Source: Comamonadaceae bacterium (GTDB lineage: Bacteria; Pseudomonadota; Gammaproteobacteria; Burkholderiales; Burkholderiaceae_C). From it: a DNA stretch of 56,833 nucleotides. A program made the translations under genes and the position numbers. Each line of letters starts with the position of its first letter. Positions within the stretch are counted from its first letter, which is position 1. Shown here in pieces: positions 25,117-33,676 of this stretch. The notes under the pieces were generated by a model, which had not been told where the DNA came from, made no database searches, and saw only the letters and a list, made by a program, of their open reading frames with translations. Where the stretch lies: NCBI GenBank assembly GCA_947375135.1, contig CANCER010000025.1, forward strand, positions 1 to 56,833. The letters are read 5' to 3'.

Positions 25117-26327
25117 CCGGCACGGTGGTAACGGGCATGGGTGCCTTGTGTTCCCTGGGGAGGGGTGCGCCTGAACTCATGCAGGCACTGCACTTGCGCA
25201 AAAGCGGGTTGGAATTTGAAAATATCCATGGCTACCCCACTGCATTGGGCCGCGTCGGCCAGGGATTTTTAACCCCTGACGTGGTGGGCGATGCCACCCA
25301 TGACCGTGCAACATTGATGGCACTGGAGGTGGCACAACAAGCGGTGAGCGCAGCCAAGTTGGATCATGCGCGAAGCGAGCGAACCGGGGTGTTTTGGGGC
25401 GTGGGGCTGGCGGGTTCCTGGTGGATTGAGCGGACCTATGCGGATTATTTTGCGCAGCCTGGAATGTCACGCCCTTCGCCATGGACAGTGCCCGCCATCA
25501 TGCCCAACGCAGCATCGGCTGCCGTGGCCATGCGTTTTGGGGCCCGGGGAGCCTGCTGGACATACGCCAATGCCTGTGCTTCCTCCGCGCTTGCGTTGGG
25601 GCAGGCATTGATTGCTATTGAGCGTGGCGATCTGGATGTGGCGATCGTGGGCGGAAGTGACTCCATGTTGGTGCCCGGCATGTTGCATGCATGGACGCGT
25701 ATGCGTGTTTTGGCGAAGACTACGCCAGAGCATGCCCAATTTGCCTGCCGGGTATTTGACGTATCTCGAAAAGGGCTGTGCCTGGCAGAAGGTGCCGCGA
25801 GCTTGGTGCTGGAGAGTGAATCCCATGCACGTGCGCGCGGCGCACAACCACTTGCTGCGATGGTGGGCTTTGGACAAAGCTGTGATGCTACCGATATGAC
25901 GGAGCCGACGGTGGAGGGTCAAGTGCTCGCCATGCGCAGGGCGTTGAGTCACGCCGGCCTTTCTGCATCCGACATTGGCTATGTGAATGCACATGGGACG
26001 GGTACGAAAACCGGTGATGGTGTTGAATTGCAGGCGTTGCGGGAGCTTCTGGGTCACTCGTTTTCAGACTGCCCAGTGTCCTCGGTGAAGTCTGCCATGG
26101 GTCACGCCGTGGGGGCTGCCGGTGCGCTGGAAGCTGTGGTGAGTGTGGCTGCACTGCAGGAGCAGTGGTTACCGCCAACTGCATTTTTGTGTGAGATAGA
26201 TCCTGAATTTTCAGATGCCTTTTTGGTACAGGGTGATGGACTTAATGTGCCCGGCCTGCAGTATGTGATGAGCAACTCTTTTGGCTTTGGCGGAACAAAC
26301 GCAGCGCTCATTTTTGCGCGTATTTGA
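25113..26327 (+). CDS. Beta-ketoacyl-ACP synthase (KAS I/II type)
   Basis: Condensing enzyme of fatty acid or polyketide type, 404 residues. The Cys-His-His triad is intact: Cys155 in ANACASSA, His294 in NAHGTGTKTGD and His331 in KSAMGHAVGAAG; the C-terminal NSFGFGGTNAAL loop is present. It is more diverged from FabF than a housekeeping copy would be and is fused by overlap to a dedicated ACP. No ketoreductase, dehydratase or malonyltransferase lies nearby, so it either borrows these from central fatty acid synthesis or makes a beta-keto acyl chain. It probably supplies a special acyl-ACP to the acyltransferase that follows. Confidence 0.9.
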   Translation: MTGTVVTGMGALCSLGRGAPELMQALHLRKSGLEFENIHGYPTALGRVGQGFLTPDVVGDATHDRATLMALEVAQQAVSAAKLDHARSERTGVFWGVGLAGSWWIERTYADYFAQPGMSRPSPWTVPAIMPNAASAAVAMRFGARGACWTYANACASSALALGQALIAIERGDLDVAIVGGSDSMLVPGMLHAWTRMRVLAKTTPEHAQFACRVFDVSRKGLCLAEGAASLVLESESHARARGAQPLAAMVGFGQSCDATDMTEPTVEGQVLAMRRALSHAGLSASDIGYVNAHGTGTKTGDGVELQALRELLGHSFSDCPVSSVKSAMGHAVGAAGALEAVVSVAALQEQWLPPTAFLCEIDPEFSDAFLVQGDGLNVPGLQYVMSNSFGFGGTNAALIFARI

Positions 26328-26340
26328 TTGGAAAATATTT

Positions 26341-26862
26341 ATGCAAATTCGATTTGCGGTGGAGAGTGATAGTGATGCGTTGGTGGAGCTTGCGCTGGAG
26401 AACCAGGCCGAAATTTCCCACAACAACTTTGCGGTTGATCGTAAGCGAGTTGCAGACACTATGAAAGGGCTATTTACCCTGAACCAGGGGACGCATGTTC
26501 TTTTTGTGGCGGAGACAAGCGAAGGCGTTTTAGCTGGTGGCTTGCTGGCCTGTGTGCAACGCTATTACTACAGCCTTGAGATGCAAGCCCAGATGATTCA
26601 GTGGTTCTTGCGTCCACAGTACAGAGGAACGTCCATTGCACCACGCCTGGTCAAGGCGTTTGTGGAGTGGGCCAAGACGCGTGGCGCAAGCGAGGTTGTC
26701 ATGGGTGTTACATCAGGCATCAATGTGGATGCGACCGATCGCATGATGCGTCGTTTGGGCTTCACCCACCTGGGCGGCACTTACGCAGTCAATCTCAAGG
26801 CGCAACGTGAGCGCGCCGCGGACAAGACACCTACTGAAGTAGGTAGCATACATGCAGGCTGA
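26341..26862 (+). CDS. GNAT-fold acyltransferase
   Basis: 173-residue GNAT protein from ATG 26341; a longer reading from 26281 would overlap the ketosynthase and is unlikely. The acyl-donor loop is PQYRGTSIAPRLV, with the C-terminal MRRLGFTHLGGTYAVNL typical of the fold. GNATs normally use acetyl-CoA, but some use acyl-ACP, and HlyC, which acylates RTX toxin lysines from acyl-ACP, also has a GNAT fold of about 170 residues. This protein does not show HlyC sequence motifs. Given its place between the ACP/KAS pair and the exporter it may acylate the giant protein or another partner; this is inference. It overlaps the ABC gene by 11 bp. Confidence 0.8.
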   Translation: MQIRFAVESDSDALVELALENQAEISHNNFAVDRKRVADTMKGLFTLNQGTHVLFVAETSEGVLAGGLLACVQRYYYSLEMQAQMIQWFLRPQYRGTSIAPRLVKAFVEWAKTRGASEVVMGVTSGINVDATDRMMRRLGFTHLGGTYAVNLKAQRERAADKTPTEVGSIHAG

Positions 26863-29002
26863 AGTGAGTGAAAAGTCCGGTCTGGACTGCGTCCGCATGA
26901 TCAGCATGTATTTTGAGCGGCAGGTGGATGCTGATTGGTTATGGAGTGAGTTTGCGCAAGAGCAAGTTGGTTTTGACCGCATGTCGGTGACGCGCAGTCT
27001 GAAACACTTGGGATTTGGTGTTTCCTTGAAGAAGACAAACCGCAAGTCGCTGTTGCGCGCGGCTTTTCCTGCACTTATAGAGTTTCAGGATGGCCGCTTT
27101 GCAATCGTGGGTAAGGTATCCGAGGAAATCGTCATTTTGCAGGTTCCCGGTGAAGCCTTGCCACGCTCTATTCCAATGGACGAACTGTTGGGACAAGCAC
27201 GCCCGCATTGGCTGGCAGTGGCAAAAACCAATACAACATGGGCCAACGAAAAGTTCGGGATGTCCTGGTTTTTGCATGCCTTGGTGCGATACAAGGGTTT
27301 GCTTGCAGAGACTCTATTGGCGAGTTTCGGGCTGCAGATTTTTGCGCTGGTTTCGCCACTTGCGTTCCAGGTGGTGATTGACAAAGTGCTTGTGCACAAG
27401 GGTTTGTCCACATTGGATGTCATTGTGCTGGGTCTGGCACTTTCCAGCATATTTGAAGTGTTGCTAACGGGCCTACGCACTTACGTATTGACGCACACCA
27501 CCAACCGGGTGGATGCAGAGTTGGGAGCAAAGATTTACCGGCACTTATTGTCTTTGCCGATGACTTACTTTGCCACGCGCAAAGTGGGCGAGATCGTGGC
27601 ACGTGTGCGCGAGATGGAGGCGGTACGTGCGTTCTTCACTGGAACGGGTTTGACCAGTGGCGTTGACCTTTTCTTCACGGTTTTCTTTCTGATGGTGATG
27701 GCCTACTACAGCACGGAGCTCACCTTGGTTGTAGTGGCTAGTTTGCCTTTGTTTCTGGCGGTGGCCATAGTGCTTATTCCGCTGCTAAACAAGTACGTGG
27801 AAGATCGTTTTGTCAAGGCCGCGGAGAATCAGTCTTTCCTGGTGGAGTCAATTGCCGGCATGGAGACCGTGAAGTCGATGACTGCGGAAGCGCGCTTTCA
27901 GCGCCAATGGGAAGAAAAATTGGCAGCGTATGTCAGAGCCAGTTTTAAAACCGGGCATTTGGCTAATATTACGCAACAAGGCGTGCAACTCATTAGCAAA
28001 GCGCTGAACTTGCTTCTATTGTGGCTGGGCGCAAAGCTCGTTCTGGAAGGCACGATGTCGGTAGGGCAATTGATTGCCTTCAATATGCTTTCTGCCCGGG
28101 TCAATGCCCCCATTTTGCGGCTGGCCACGTTATGGCAGGAGTTCCAGCAAATGCGGGTATCACTGCGTCGCCTGGGCGATATTTTGGATGCACCCGCCGA
28201 GGCGCCACCCAATGCCTCACTGTCGCTCGAACGATTGAACGGCGCGGTAGGCTTTGAAGATGTCAGCTTCAAGTACAACAGTGAGGGGCGTGACATCTTG
28301 CGTAATGTGTCGCTAATGGTGAGCGCCGGTGAACTGGTGGGAATCGTCGGGTCTTCGGGCTCGGGTAAAAGCACATTGGCCAAGCTGTTGCTTCGTCTGT
28401 ATGTGCCTTCGCGTGGTCGTGTGCTTCTGGATGGTGCGGACGTGGCAGGCATCAACCCCATTCTTGTGCGCCGTCAGGTTGCAGTGGTGACCCAGGATGT
28501 AGTGCTGTTTTCAAAGACTGTGCGCGAAAACATTGCGATGGGCCAGGTTGACGTGCAGTTTTTAGACATTGTGCAAGCCGCAAAGATGGCGGGAGCGGAT
28601 GACTTCATTCGCAAACTTCCTCAGGGCTATGACACGGTTTTGGGGGAACGCGGCTCCAATTTGTCGGGTGGCCAGCGCCAACGTATTGCCATTGCGCGGG
28701 CTTTGGTGAATCAGCCGCGTATCTTGATACTGGATGAGGCGACCAGCATGCTGGACGCTGATACGGAGATGAAATTTTGGCAGCATATTCGCGCCATTGC
28801 GGAGCAGCGTACGGTGATTGCTATTACCCATCGGTTGGCAACCGTGCTCGACATGGATCGCATTATTGTGATGGAGGAAGGCGAGATCGTTGAGAGCGGG
28901 GAGCCCCATCCGTTGCTCAGAAAAAATGGACGGTTTGCGCAGCTGTACCGGCTGCAGATGGGAGCCCATTCCATGGATCGAATGCTGCTGGCGGAGGCGT
29001 AA
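26852..29002 (+). CDS. Type I secretion ABC exporter, HlyB type
   Basis: Inner-membrane ATP-driven exporter, 716 residues. Residues 1-135 are a C39-like domain aligned with HlyB; the catalytic Cys position is Ser (EKSGLDC) and the His position in DGRFAIV is Phe, so it cannot cleave a leader and should instead hold the substrate. A six-helix membrane domain follows (about 150-430). The nucleotide-binding domain has Walker A GSSGSGKST near residue 500, LSGGQRQRIA, Walker B ILILDEATS and ITHRLAT. It shares a base with the HlyD-type gene downstream. The outer-membrane TolC partner is not in the window. Confidence 0.93.
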   Translation: MQAEVSEKSGLDCVRMISMYFERQVDADWLWSEFAQEQVGFDRMSVTRSLKHLGFGVSLKKTNRKSLLRAAFPALIEFQDGRFAIVGKVSEEIVILQVPGEALPRSIPMDELLGQARPHWLAVAKTNTTWANEKFGMSWFLHALVRYKGLLAETLLASFGLQIFALVSPLAFQVVIDKVLVHKGLSTLDVIVLGLALSSIFEVLLTGLRTYVLTHTTNRVDAELGAKIYRHLLSLPMTYFATRKVGEIVARVREMEAVRAFFTGTGLTSGVDLFFTVFFLMVMAYYSTELTLVVVASLPLFLAVAIVLIPLLNKYVEDRFVKAAENQSFLVESIAGMETVKSMTAEARFQRQWEEKLAAYVRASFKTGHLANITQQGVQLISKALNLLLLWLGAKLVLEGTMSVGQLIAFNMLSARVNAPILRLATLWQEFQQMRVSLRRLGDILDAPAEAPPNASLSLERLNGAVGFEDVSFKYNSEGRDILRNVSLMVSAGELVGIVGSSGSGKSTLAKLLLRLYVPSRGRVLLDGADVAGINPILVRRQVAVVTQDVVLFSKTVRENIAMGQVDVQFLDIVQAAKMAGADDFIRKLPQGYDTVLGERGSNLSGGQRQRIAIARALVNQPRILILDEATSMLDADTEMKFWQHIRAIAEQRTVIAITHRLATVLDMDRIIVMEEGEIVESGEPHPLLRKNGRFAQLYRLQMGAHSMDRMLLAEA

Positions 29003-30402
29003 TGGTGATGAAGACTGAAAAAACTGGAGTGCCCGTTTGGCAGCGCCTTTGGAGGTCCGCCAGAAGCTGGTTTGTTGACGCCTTTGAAGGCGGTGAAGCC
29101 CACACATTTTCGCCCTCGATGCTGGAGGTTCAAACCTCGCCTCCAGCCCCCTTGGCGCGAGCCATTGCATGGTCGATTGCTGCCGCACTCTTTGTCTTCG
29201 TGGTGTGGAGTTTGTGGGCGGATTTTGATATCACCATATCCTCCGTAGGCAATGCGGTTCCTTCCGCAAAGACCAAGGCAATCCAGGCGTTGGAGGTGGG
29301 GCGTGTGGTGGCGATACATATTAAGGATGGCGATGTGGTGGCGCAGGGTCAGGCGCTGATTGAGTTGGATGCGACCCTGGCTACGGCAGACCGACAAAAG
29401 ACAGCACAGGATGCCCTAGATGCCGAGCTGGATTTGGCGCGCTTGCAAGCCCAACTTGCCGGTGCCAACAAGATGCCGACGATGGGTGAGAAGGTTAGCG
29501 TGCAAGACGTGGAGCGACAACAGCAACTATTGATGAGTCGTGTGGGAGAGCAGCAGCAAAAGTTGGCAGTCATGGACCAGGAAATTGCACGCAAGGCGGC
29601 AGACTTGGCTGCTACGCAGGCAAGCATTCGAAAAATTGAGGAAGTGATGCCCATGTTGCAGCAGCGTCTGGTCATGCGGGAGAGGCTTTTAAAAGATGGC
29701 TTCCTGGCTGAGATGGCGGTAATTGACAGTCGACTGGAGGTCTCAACGCAGAGCAATGAATTGGCGGTGTTGAAGGAGCGGATAAGAGAGTCGCATTCGG
29801 CGCTGCGTGCAGCCCAATTGGCGAAGCAGCAAACACAGGCGGAATACATTTCAAAAGTTTCTGCTGAAATGACGGATTCCCGGCGCCGTATGCAAGTGGG
29901 GCAACAGGAAAACGTGAAAGCAACCTATCGTGAGTCGTATCAGGTCTTGACCTCACCCATTGCGGGTTCGGTTCAGCAACTGGCGGTGAACACGGTGGGC
30001 GGTGTTGTAAATGCCGCCCAACCGCTGATGACTGTGGTGCCCAAAGAGGGGGGTATTGAAGTGGAAGCGAACGTCCTTAACAAGGATGTCGGTTTTCTTC
30101 GCGTTGGAATGCCAGCTACCGTCAAGCTGGATGCGTTTGAGTTCACCAAGTACGGATCTTTGGAGGGATCCGTCCAGTGGATCGGTGCGGATGCGGTCAA
30201 GGTTGAGCAGCTTGGGCAAGTTTATCCAGTAAGAATTATTCTTAAGAGCACCAGTTTGCCAATGAGCGTCAACGGTGAGCGTCCGGAGATTCGCATTGGA
30301 ATGTCTGTCGTAGCCGATATCGCAATAGGCAAGCGAAAGGCTTATGAGTTTTTCATTGGTCCTCTTTTGAAGTACAAAAACGAAAGTCTCAGAGAACGTT
30401 AA
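29002..30402 (+). CDS. Type I secretion membrane fusion protein, HlyD family
   Basis: Periplasmic adaptor between the ABC exporter and an outer-membrane TolC-type channel. 466 residues: cytoplasmic N-terminus of about 55 residues, one membrane helix (about 55-76), a barrel-sandwich/lipoyl half (VGRVVAIHIKDGDVVAQGQ), a long coiled-coil hairpin (about 110-300), the second lipoyl half (ITSPIAGSVQ-like VLTSPIAGSVQQL) and the beta-barrel with IRIGMSVVADI. ATG 29002 overlaps the exporter stop; a second ATG two codons later is possible. It ends the operon. Confidence 0.93.
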   Translation: MVMKTEKTGVPVWQRLWRSARSWFVDAFEGGEAHTFSPSMLEVQTSPPAPLARAIAWSIAAALFVFVVWSLWADFDITISSVGNAVPSAKTKAIQALEVGRVVAIHIKDGDVVAQGQALIELDATLATADRQKTAQDALDAELDLARLQAQLAGANKMPTMGEKVSVQDVERQQQLLMSRVGEQQQKLAVMDQEIARKAADLAATQASIRKIEEVMPMLQQRLVMRERLLKDGFLAEMAVIDSRLEVSTQSNELAVLKERIRESHSALRAAQLAKQQTQAEYISKVSAEMTDSRRRMQVGQQENVKATYRESYQVLTSPIAGSVQQLAVNTVGGVVNAAQPLMTVVPKEGGIEVEANVLNKDVGFLRVGMPATVKLDAFEFTKYGSLEGSVQWIGADAVKVEQLGQVYPVRIILKSTSLPMSVNGERPEIRIGMSVVADIAIGKRKAYEFFIGPLLKYKNESLRER

Positions 30403-30476
30403 CGCCGCGCGTGTGCCACCCAGACAGGCGCCCCGCGTCAGCCGCAGACTGGTCAAAAAAGGCATCTGTGTTTATA

Positions 30477-30492
30477 CTGTTTAAAACAACAG
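30477..30492 (+). promoter_or_regulatory. LexA box upstream of imuA
   Basis: CTGTTTAAAACAACAG fits the CTG-N10-CAG LexA operator and ends 21 bp before the imuA ATG. Induction by DNA damage is expected. Confidence 0.8.
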
Positions 30493-30513
30493 TGCAAAAG
30501 CCAAACTCTTTCC

Positions 30514-31239
30514 ATGCCTGCCTTAGCGCGTACCTCTGCGGATTTTCTGGATGCCATCCATGCCGATGTCTGGCACGCGCATGCGCTCTCCACGGCAGCG
30601 CTACCGGTGCTGTCCACGGGCGACGCTGCGCTGGATGCGCAGTTGCCCGGCGGGGGCTGGCCGGTCGGGGCGCTGACTGAAATTTTGCAGCCGCCCGGCG
30701 TGCACAGCGAGTGGCGTTTGCTCTTGCCCGCACTGGCCCGCGCCGTCCTGGGCCCGGTGCTGCTGGTGGGAGCGCCCCATCTGCCGTTTGCACCAGCGCT
30801 GTCGGCCCGGGGCCTGGCGGCGCGGCGCATGCTGTGGGTCACGGCGCAAAGTGCGGCCTCGCGGCTATGGTCTTGTGAGCAGGCACTGCGCTGTGCCGAG
30901 GTCCAAGCCGTGCTGGCCTGGCTGCCGCAGGCGCGCAGTGACCAGTTGCGGCGCCTGCAAATGGCCGCTGCCGAATACAGCAAGCTGCTGTTTGTGATGC
31001 GGCCGGAAGCCGCCCGGGATGAGGCATCGCCTGCCGTGCTGCGCCTGCACATCCAACCTTACCCTTGCACTTCGGGGCACGCGTCTGCGGTACCGGATAC
31101 AGACAGTCTGTATATCCATCTGCTCAAGCGCCGGGGGCCGCCCTTGGAGCAGCCTGTGCAGATGCAGGCCCAACCGGCCCACCTGAGTCTGCTTTTGGCA
31201 GCCCGGTATGCACTGGATCGCAGTACAAGCCGCGCCTAA
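30514..31239 (+). CDS. imuA: SOS mutasome protein ImuA
   Basis: RecA/SulA-related accessory protein of the ImuA-ImuB-DnaE2 mutagenic translesion system. 241 residues, containing the region with LDAQLPGGGWPVGALTEIL, which is diagnostic of ImuA, and an LLPALARA helix. A LexA box lies immediately upstream. Its 3' end overlaps imuB by 32 bp. It probably binds ImuB and modulates RecA at stalled forks. Confidence 0.92.
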   Translation: MPALARTSADFLDAIHADVWHAHALSTAALPVLSTGDAALDAQLPGGGWPVGALTEILQPPGVHSEWRLLLPALARAVLGPVLLVGAPHLPFAPALSARGLAARRMLWVTAQSAASRLWSCEQALRCAEVQAVLAWLPQARSDQLRRLQMAAAEYSKLLFVMRPEAARDEASPAVLRLHIQPYPCTSGHASAVPDTDSLYIHLLKRRGPPLEQPVQMQAQPAHLSLLLAARYALDRSTSRA

Positions 31240-32551
31240 GTCGCCTGGCGTGGCTACTGAAGATGCCGCTGCGCTGGCCGATGTCGACACCGCGCTGGCC
31301 TGGTGGGCCTTGCGGTTTACTCCGATGGTGGCGCGGGTAGAGGCCGCGCTGGTGCTGGAGGTGTCCGGTAGCGAGCGGCTGTTTGGCGGGCGCGCCGCAC
31401 TGCTGCAGCGCCTCTTTGAAGCCTGGCCACCGGGCGTGGCGCTGGACCATGCCCAGGGCAGCACTTCGATGCTGGCGCTGGCACGCCTGTGGGTACAGGC
31501 GCCGGATGCGCCCATCCACTCCTTGCCTTTGCACAGCCTGCAAGCCGCCCGCGCGCACCTGCCTACCCTGCTGCGCCTGGGCTGCAATACCTGGGGGCAG
31601 TTGCGCGCCTTGCCGCGCGGTGGTCTGGCGCGGCGCTTTGATGCCGGGCTGGTCGATGCGCTGGACCAGGCCTACGGCACGCGCGCGGAGCTTTACCCCT
31701 GGCTCACGCTGCCGGAGGTATTTGATGCGCCGCTGGAGTTGTCGGCTGCGGTGGAGAACGCATCCGCCTTGCTGTTTGGGGCGCGGCGTTTGTTGGCACA
31801 GTTGCTGGTGTGGCTGCGCGCGCGCCAGCAGGGTGTGCTGGCCCTGGAACTGCTGTGGGAATTGGATGCGCGGCGCTCCAACGCCCTGCATGTGGATGCC
31901 CACCACCAGGGTGGTGCACAGGGGCGCATGGAATTGCGCACCGCACAGGCCACACAAGACATGCTGCACCTGCAGCGCCTGCTGGCTGAGCAATTGGCGC
32001 AGGTGACTTTGCCCGCCCCGGTGCTGTACCTGCGCATGCGCACGCTGCGAACCCAGGCCCTGGGTGGCGAGTCCCTCAGCCTGTTGCCCGAAGACCAGCG
32101 CAAGGGCGACAGCCTGCACCAGATGCTGGAGCGCCTGGGTGCGCGTCTGGGACGCGACCAGATCCTGTGCGTGCAGCCGCAGGCCCGGCATGCGCCGGAA
32201 GATATGCAAACCTGGCAAGCCTGGAAGCCGCAGCAAGGTAAACGCATGCCGGAAGATGCCCTCCTGCCACCGGCCCACGCAGCATGTTTGCCTACCTGGT
32301 TGCTGGCCCTGCCGCAGCAACTGGCTGTGAAACAGCACTGTCCGCAGTACCACGGCCCTTTGACCCTGCTGGCCGGGCCACAGCGCCTGGAGACCGGTTG
32401 GCTGGAAGGCGAAGTGGCGCTGCGCGATTATTTTGTAGCCCGCAGTGAACATGCCGGGTTGGTGTGGATTTACCGTGAGCGCCTGCCTGCTGCCGTGCAA
32501 ACCGGAACGGGAACGCCCCTTCGCTGGTATTTGCATGGCTTGTTTGCCTGA
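31208..32551 (+). CDS. imuB: SOS mutasome protein ImuB (Y-family polymerase-like)
   Basis: Catalytically inactive Y-family polymerase homologue that bridges DnaE2 to the beta clamp. 447 residues: palm-like segment with LEVSGSERLFGG, where the catalytic Asp/Glu cluster of active polymerases is degenerate, a helix-hairpin-helix stretch (LRALPRGGLARRFD) and the ImuB C-terminal region. The ATG at 31208 overlaps imuA. The N-terminus is shorter than in some homologues, so an earlier non-ATG start inside imuA cannot be excluded. Confidence 0.9.
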   Translation: MHWIAVQAAPKSPGVATEDAAALADVDTALAWWALRFTPMVARVEAALVLEVSGSERLFGGRAALLQRLFEAWPPGVALDHAQGSTSMLALARLWVQAPDAPIHSLPLHSLQAARAHLPTLLRLGCNTWGQLRALPRGGLARRFDAGLVDALDQAYGTRAELYPWLTLPEVFDAPLELSAAVENASALLFGARRLLAQLLVWLRARQQGVLALELLWELDARRSNALHVDAHHQGGAQGRMELRTAQATQDMLHLQRLLAEQLAQVTLPAPVLYLRMRTLRTQALGGESLSLLPEDQRKGDSLHQMLERLGARLGRDQILCVQPQARHAPEDMQTWQAWKPQQGKRMPEDALLPPAHAACLPTWLLALPQQLAVKQHCPQYHGPLTLLAGPQRLETGWLEGEVALRDYFVARSEHAGLVWIYRERLPAAVQTGTGTPLRWYLHGLFA

Positions 32552-32650
32552 GTGGATTTTTGCCTGTAAACCGAATTTTGTTCTGGTCGTTATAGATAGA
32601 GGCTTCACAGACTGTTGTGAATTGCCATAAATCCCTTAGAAGGAATTTCG

Positions 32651-33070
32651 ATGAAAACTCAAGTTCGTGCGTTGGTTATTGCTGCCGGTCTGCTCTGCGC
32701 TGCTTCGGGCTTTGCCCAGACAACGGCGGCAGACGCCATGAAAGCCGCAACCACCTCAGCAACTACTGCTGCTACCAATGCCGCCAACACAGCCAAGACC
32801 AATGCCGCCGCCGCTGTGGCTGCCAAAGTAAACCCCGCTGCATCCGCTCCGGTGGCCGCTCCCGCACCGGCAGCTGCACCGGCTGCTGCACCCGCCAAGG
32901 CTGCCATGACCGGTGGCGCCGGCAAAGTCTGGGCTAATCGCGGTTCCAAGACCTACCATTGCGAAGGCTCCAAGTTCTATGGCAAGACCAAGGCCGGCGA
33001 GTACATGAGCGAGGCCGACGCCAAGTCCAAGGGCTACCATGCCGTCAAAGGCAAGGCCTGCGCCAAGTAA
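32651..33070 (+). CDS. Secreted Ala-rich protein with C-terminal Cys domain
   Basis: 139 residues: signal peptide (cleavage near GFAQ), an Ala/Thr/Pro-rich low-complexity linker (about 25-90) and a compact C-terminal domain with [34 protein letters not shown] and a final Cys. That domain recurs in many proteobacterial secreted proteins; its function is unknown to me. AGAAGGAATT precedes the ATG, and a strong terminator follows. It separates imuAB from the rest of the SOS genes and has no LexA box. Confidence 0.8.
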   Translation: MKTQVRALVIAAGLLCAASGFAQTTAADAMKAATTSATTAATNAANTAKTNAAAAVAAKVNPAASAPVAAPAPAAAPAAAPAKAAMTGGAGKVWANRGSKTYHCEGSKFYGKTKAGEYMSEADAKSKGYHAVKGKACAK

Positions 33071-33085
33071 CAGGTTTTCAGCTTG

Positions 33086-33117
33086 AAAAAAAGGGGCGCA
33101 ATGCGCCCCTTTTTTTG
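33086..33117. terminator. Bidirectional rho-independent terminator
   Basis: GGGGCG/CGCCCC stem around CAATG, flanked by seven A on the left and seven or more T on the right, so it can stop transcription from both the 32651 gene and the convergent 33119 gene. Confidence 0.9.
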
Positions 33118-33118
33118 T

Positions 33119-33568
33119 TCAGTTCCCATCGGGCGGATTGCCAAACACCGGTATGGATGCCATCAGGTACTGGTCTGCAATTTTTTGCTGTTGCACATTC
33201 AATACGGCATACAAGGCTTGGGCAGTGCGTGCAATGTCCCGCAAGGCATTCACACGGCTTTGCATGCGTTCAGCCAATAAATTGACCTGGCGCGGTGCAG
33301 CGTCCGTAGCGCTTGCCAAAAGGGGCTTTTCCGCAAAAAACAGGCTGCTATAGCCTTGCACGCTGCGCTCGTAGTCTGTCCATGCCGCCTGTTGCGAGCC
33401 GGTCAGCTGCAGGCGCATGCGCAACTGCTGCAAGCTGCCTTCAAACTCCACGGTTTGTGTGTTCTGTAGGGTCATGAGCCGGGCGCCCTGAGGGGGCTGG
33501 CTGACCTCAGCTTGTGCCAGGCACAGGGTGGGAACAAGCAGGAGGGAAGTCCAGAGAGTGAAGCGCAT
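33119..33568 (-). CDS. Periplasmic LTXXQ/Spy-like protein
   Basis: 149 residues with a signal peptide (TLCLAQA) and a helical body containing the family signature twice over in form: LQLTGSQQAAWTDYE and a second helix with AVLNVQQQKIADQY. Resembles the CpxP/Spy periplasmic chaperone and stress proteins, though sequence conservation is weak. It is convergent with the 32651 gene and shares its terminator. Confidence 0.78.
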   Translation of the reverse strand: MRFTLWTSLLLVPTLCLAQAEVSQPPQGARLMTLQNTQTVEFEGSLQQLRMRLQLTGSQQAAWTDYERSVQGYSSLFFAEKPLLASATDAAPRQVNLLAERMQSRVNALRDIARTAQALYAVLNVQQQKIADQYLMASIPVFGNPPDGN

Positions 33569-33645
33569 GTTTTTTCCTTTTTGGTTTTATGCGGTTGAAG
33601 CGGGCAGCCTTGCATGGCTGCGCGTACCCTCTAGATTATCCGAAA

Positions 33646-33668
33646 GCCGGGGTGCTTATCCCCCCGGC
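33646..33668 (-). terminator. Possible terminator after pat-like gene
   Basis: Inverted repeat GCCGGGG/CCCCGGC with a 9-base loop just past the stop of the minus-strand acetyltransferase gene. Only a short T-run follows on that strand, so the call is tentative. Confidence 0.45.
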
Positions 33669-33676
33669 CGGTGGGG

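Noticed and set aside
26852..27260. Active C39 bacteriocin peptidase
   Set aside because: The Cys that is present aligns with an Ala of HlyB, not with the catalytic Cys, and the His is replaced by Phe.
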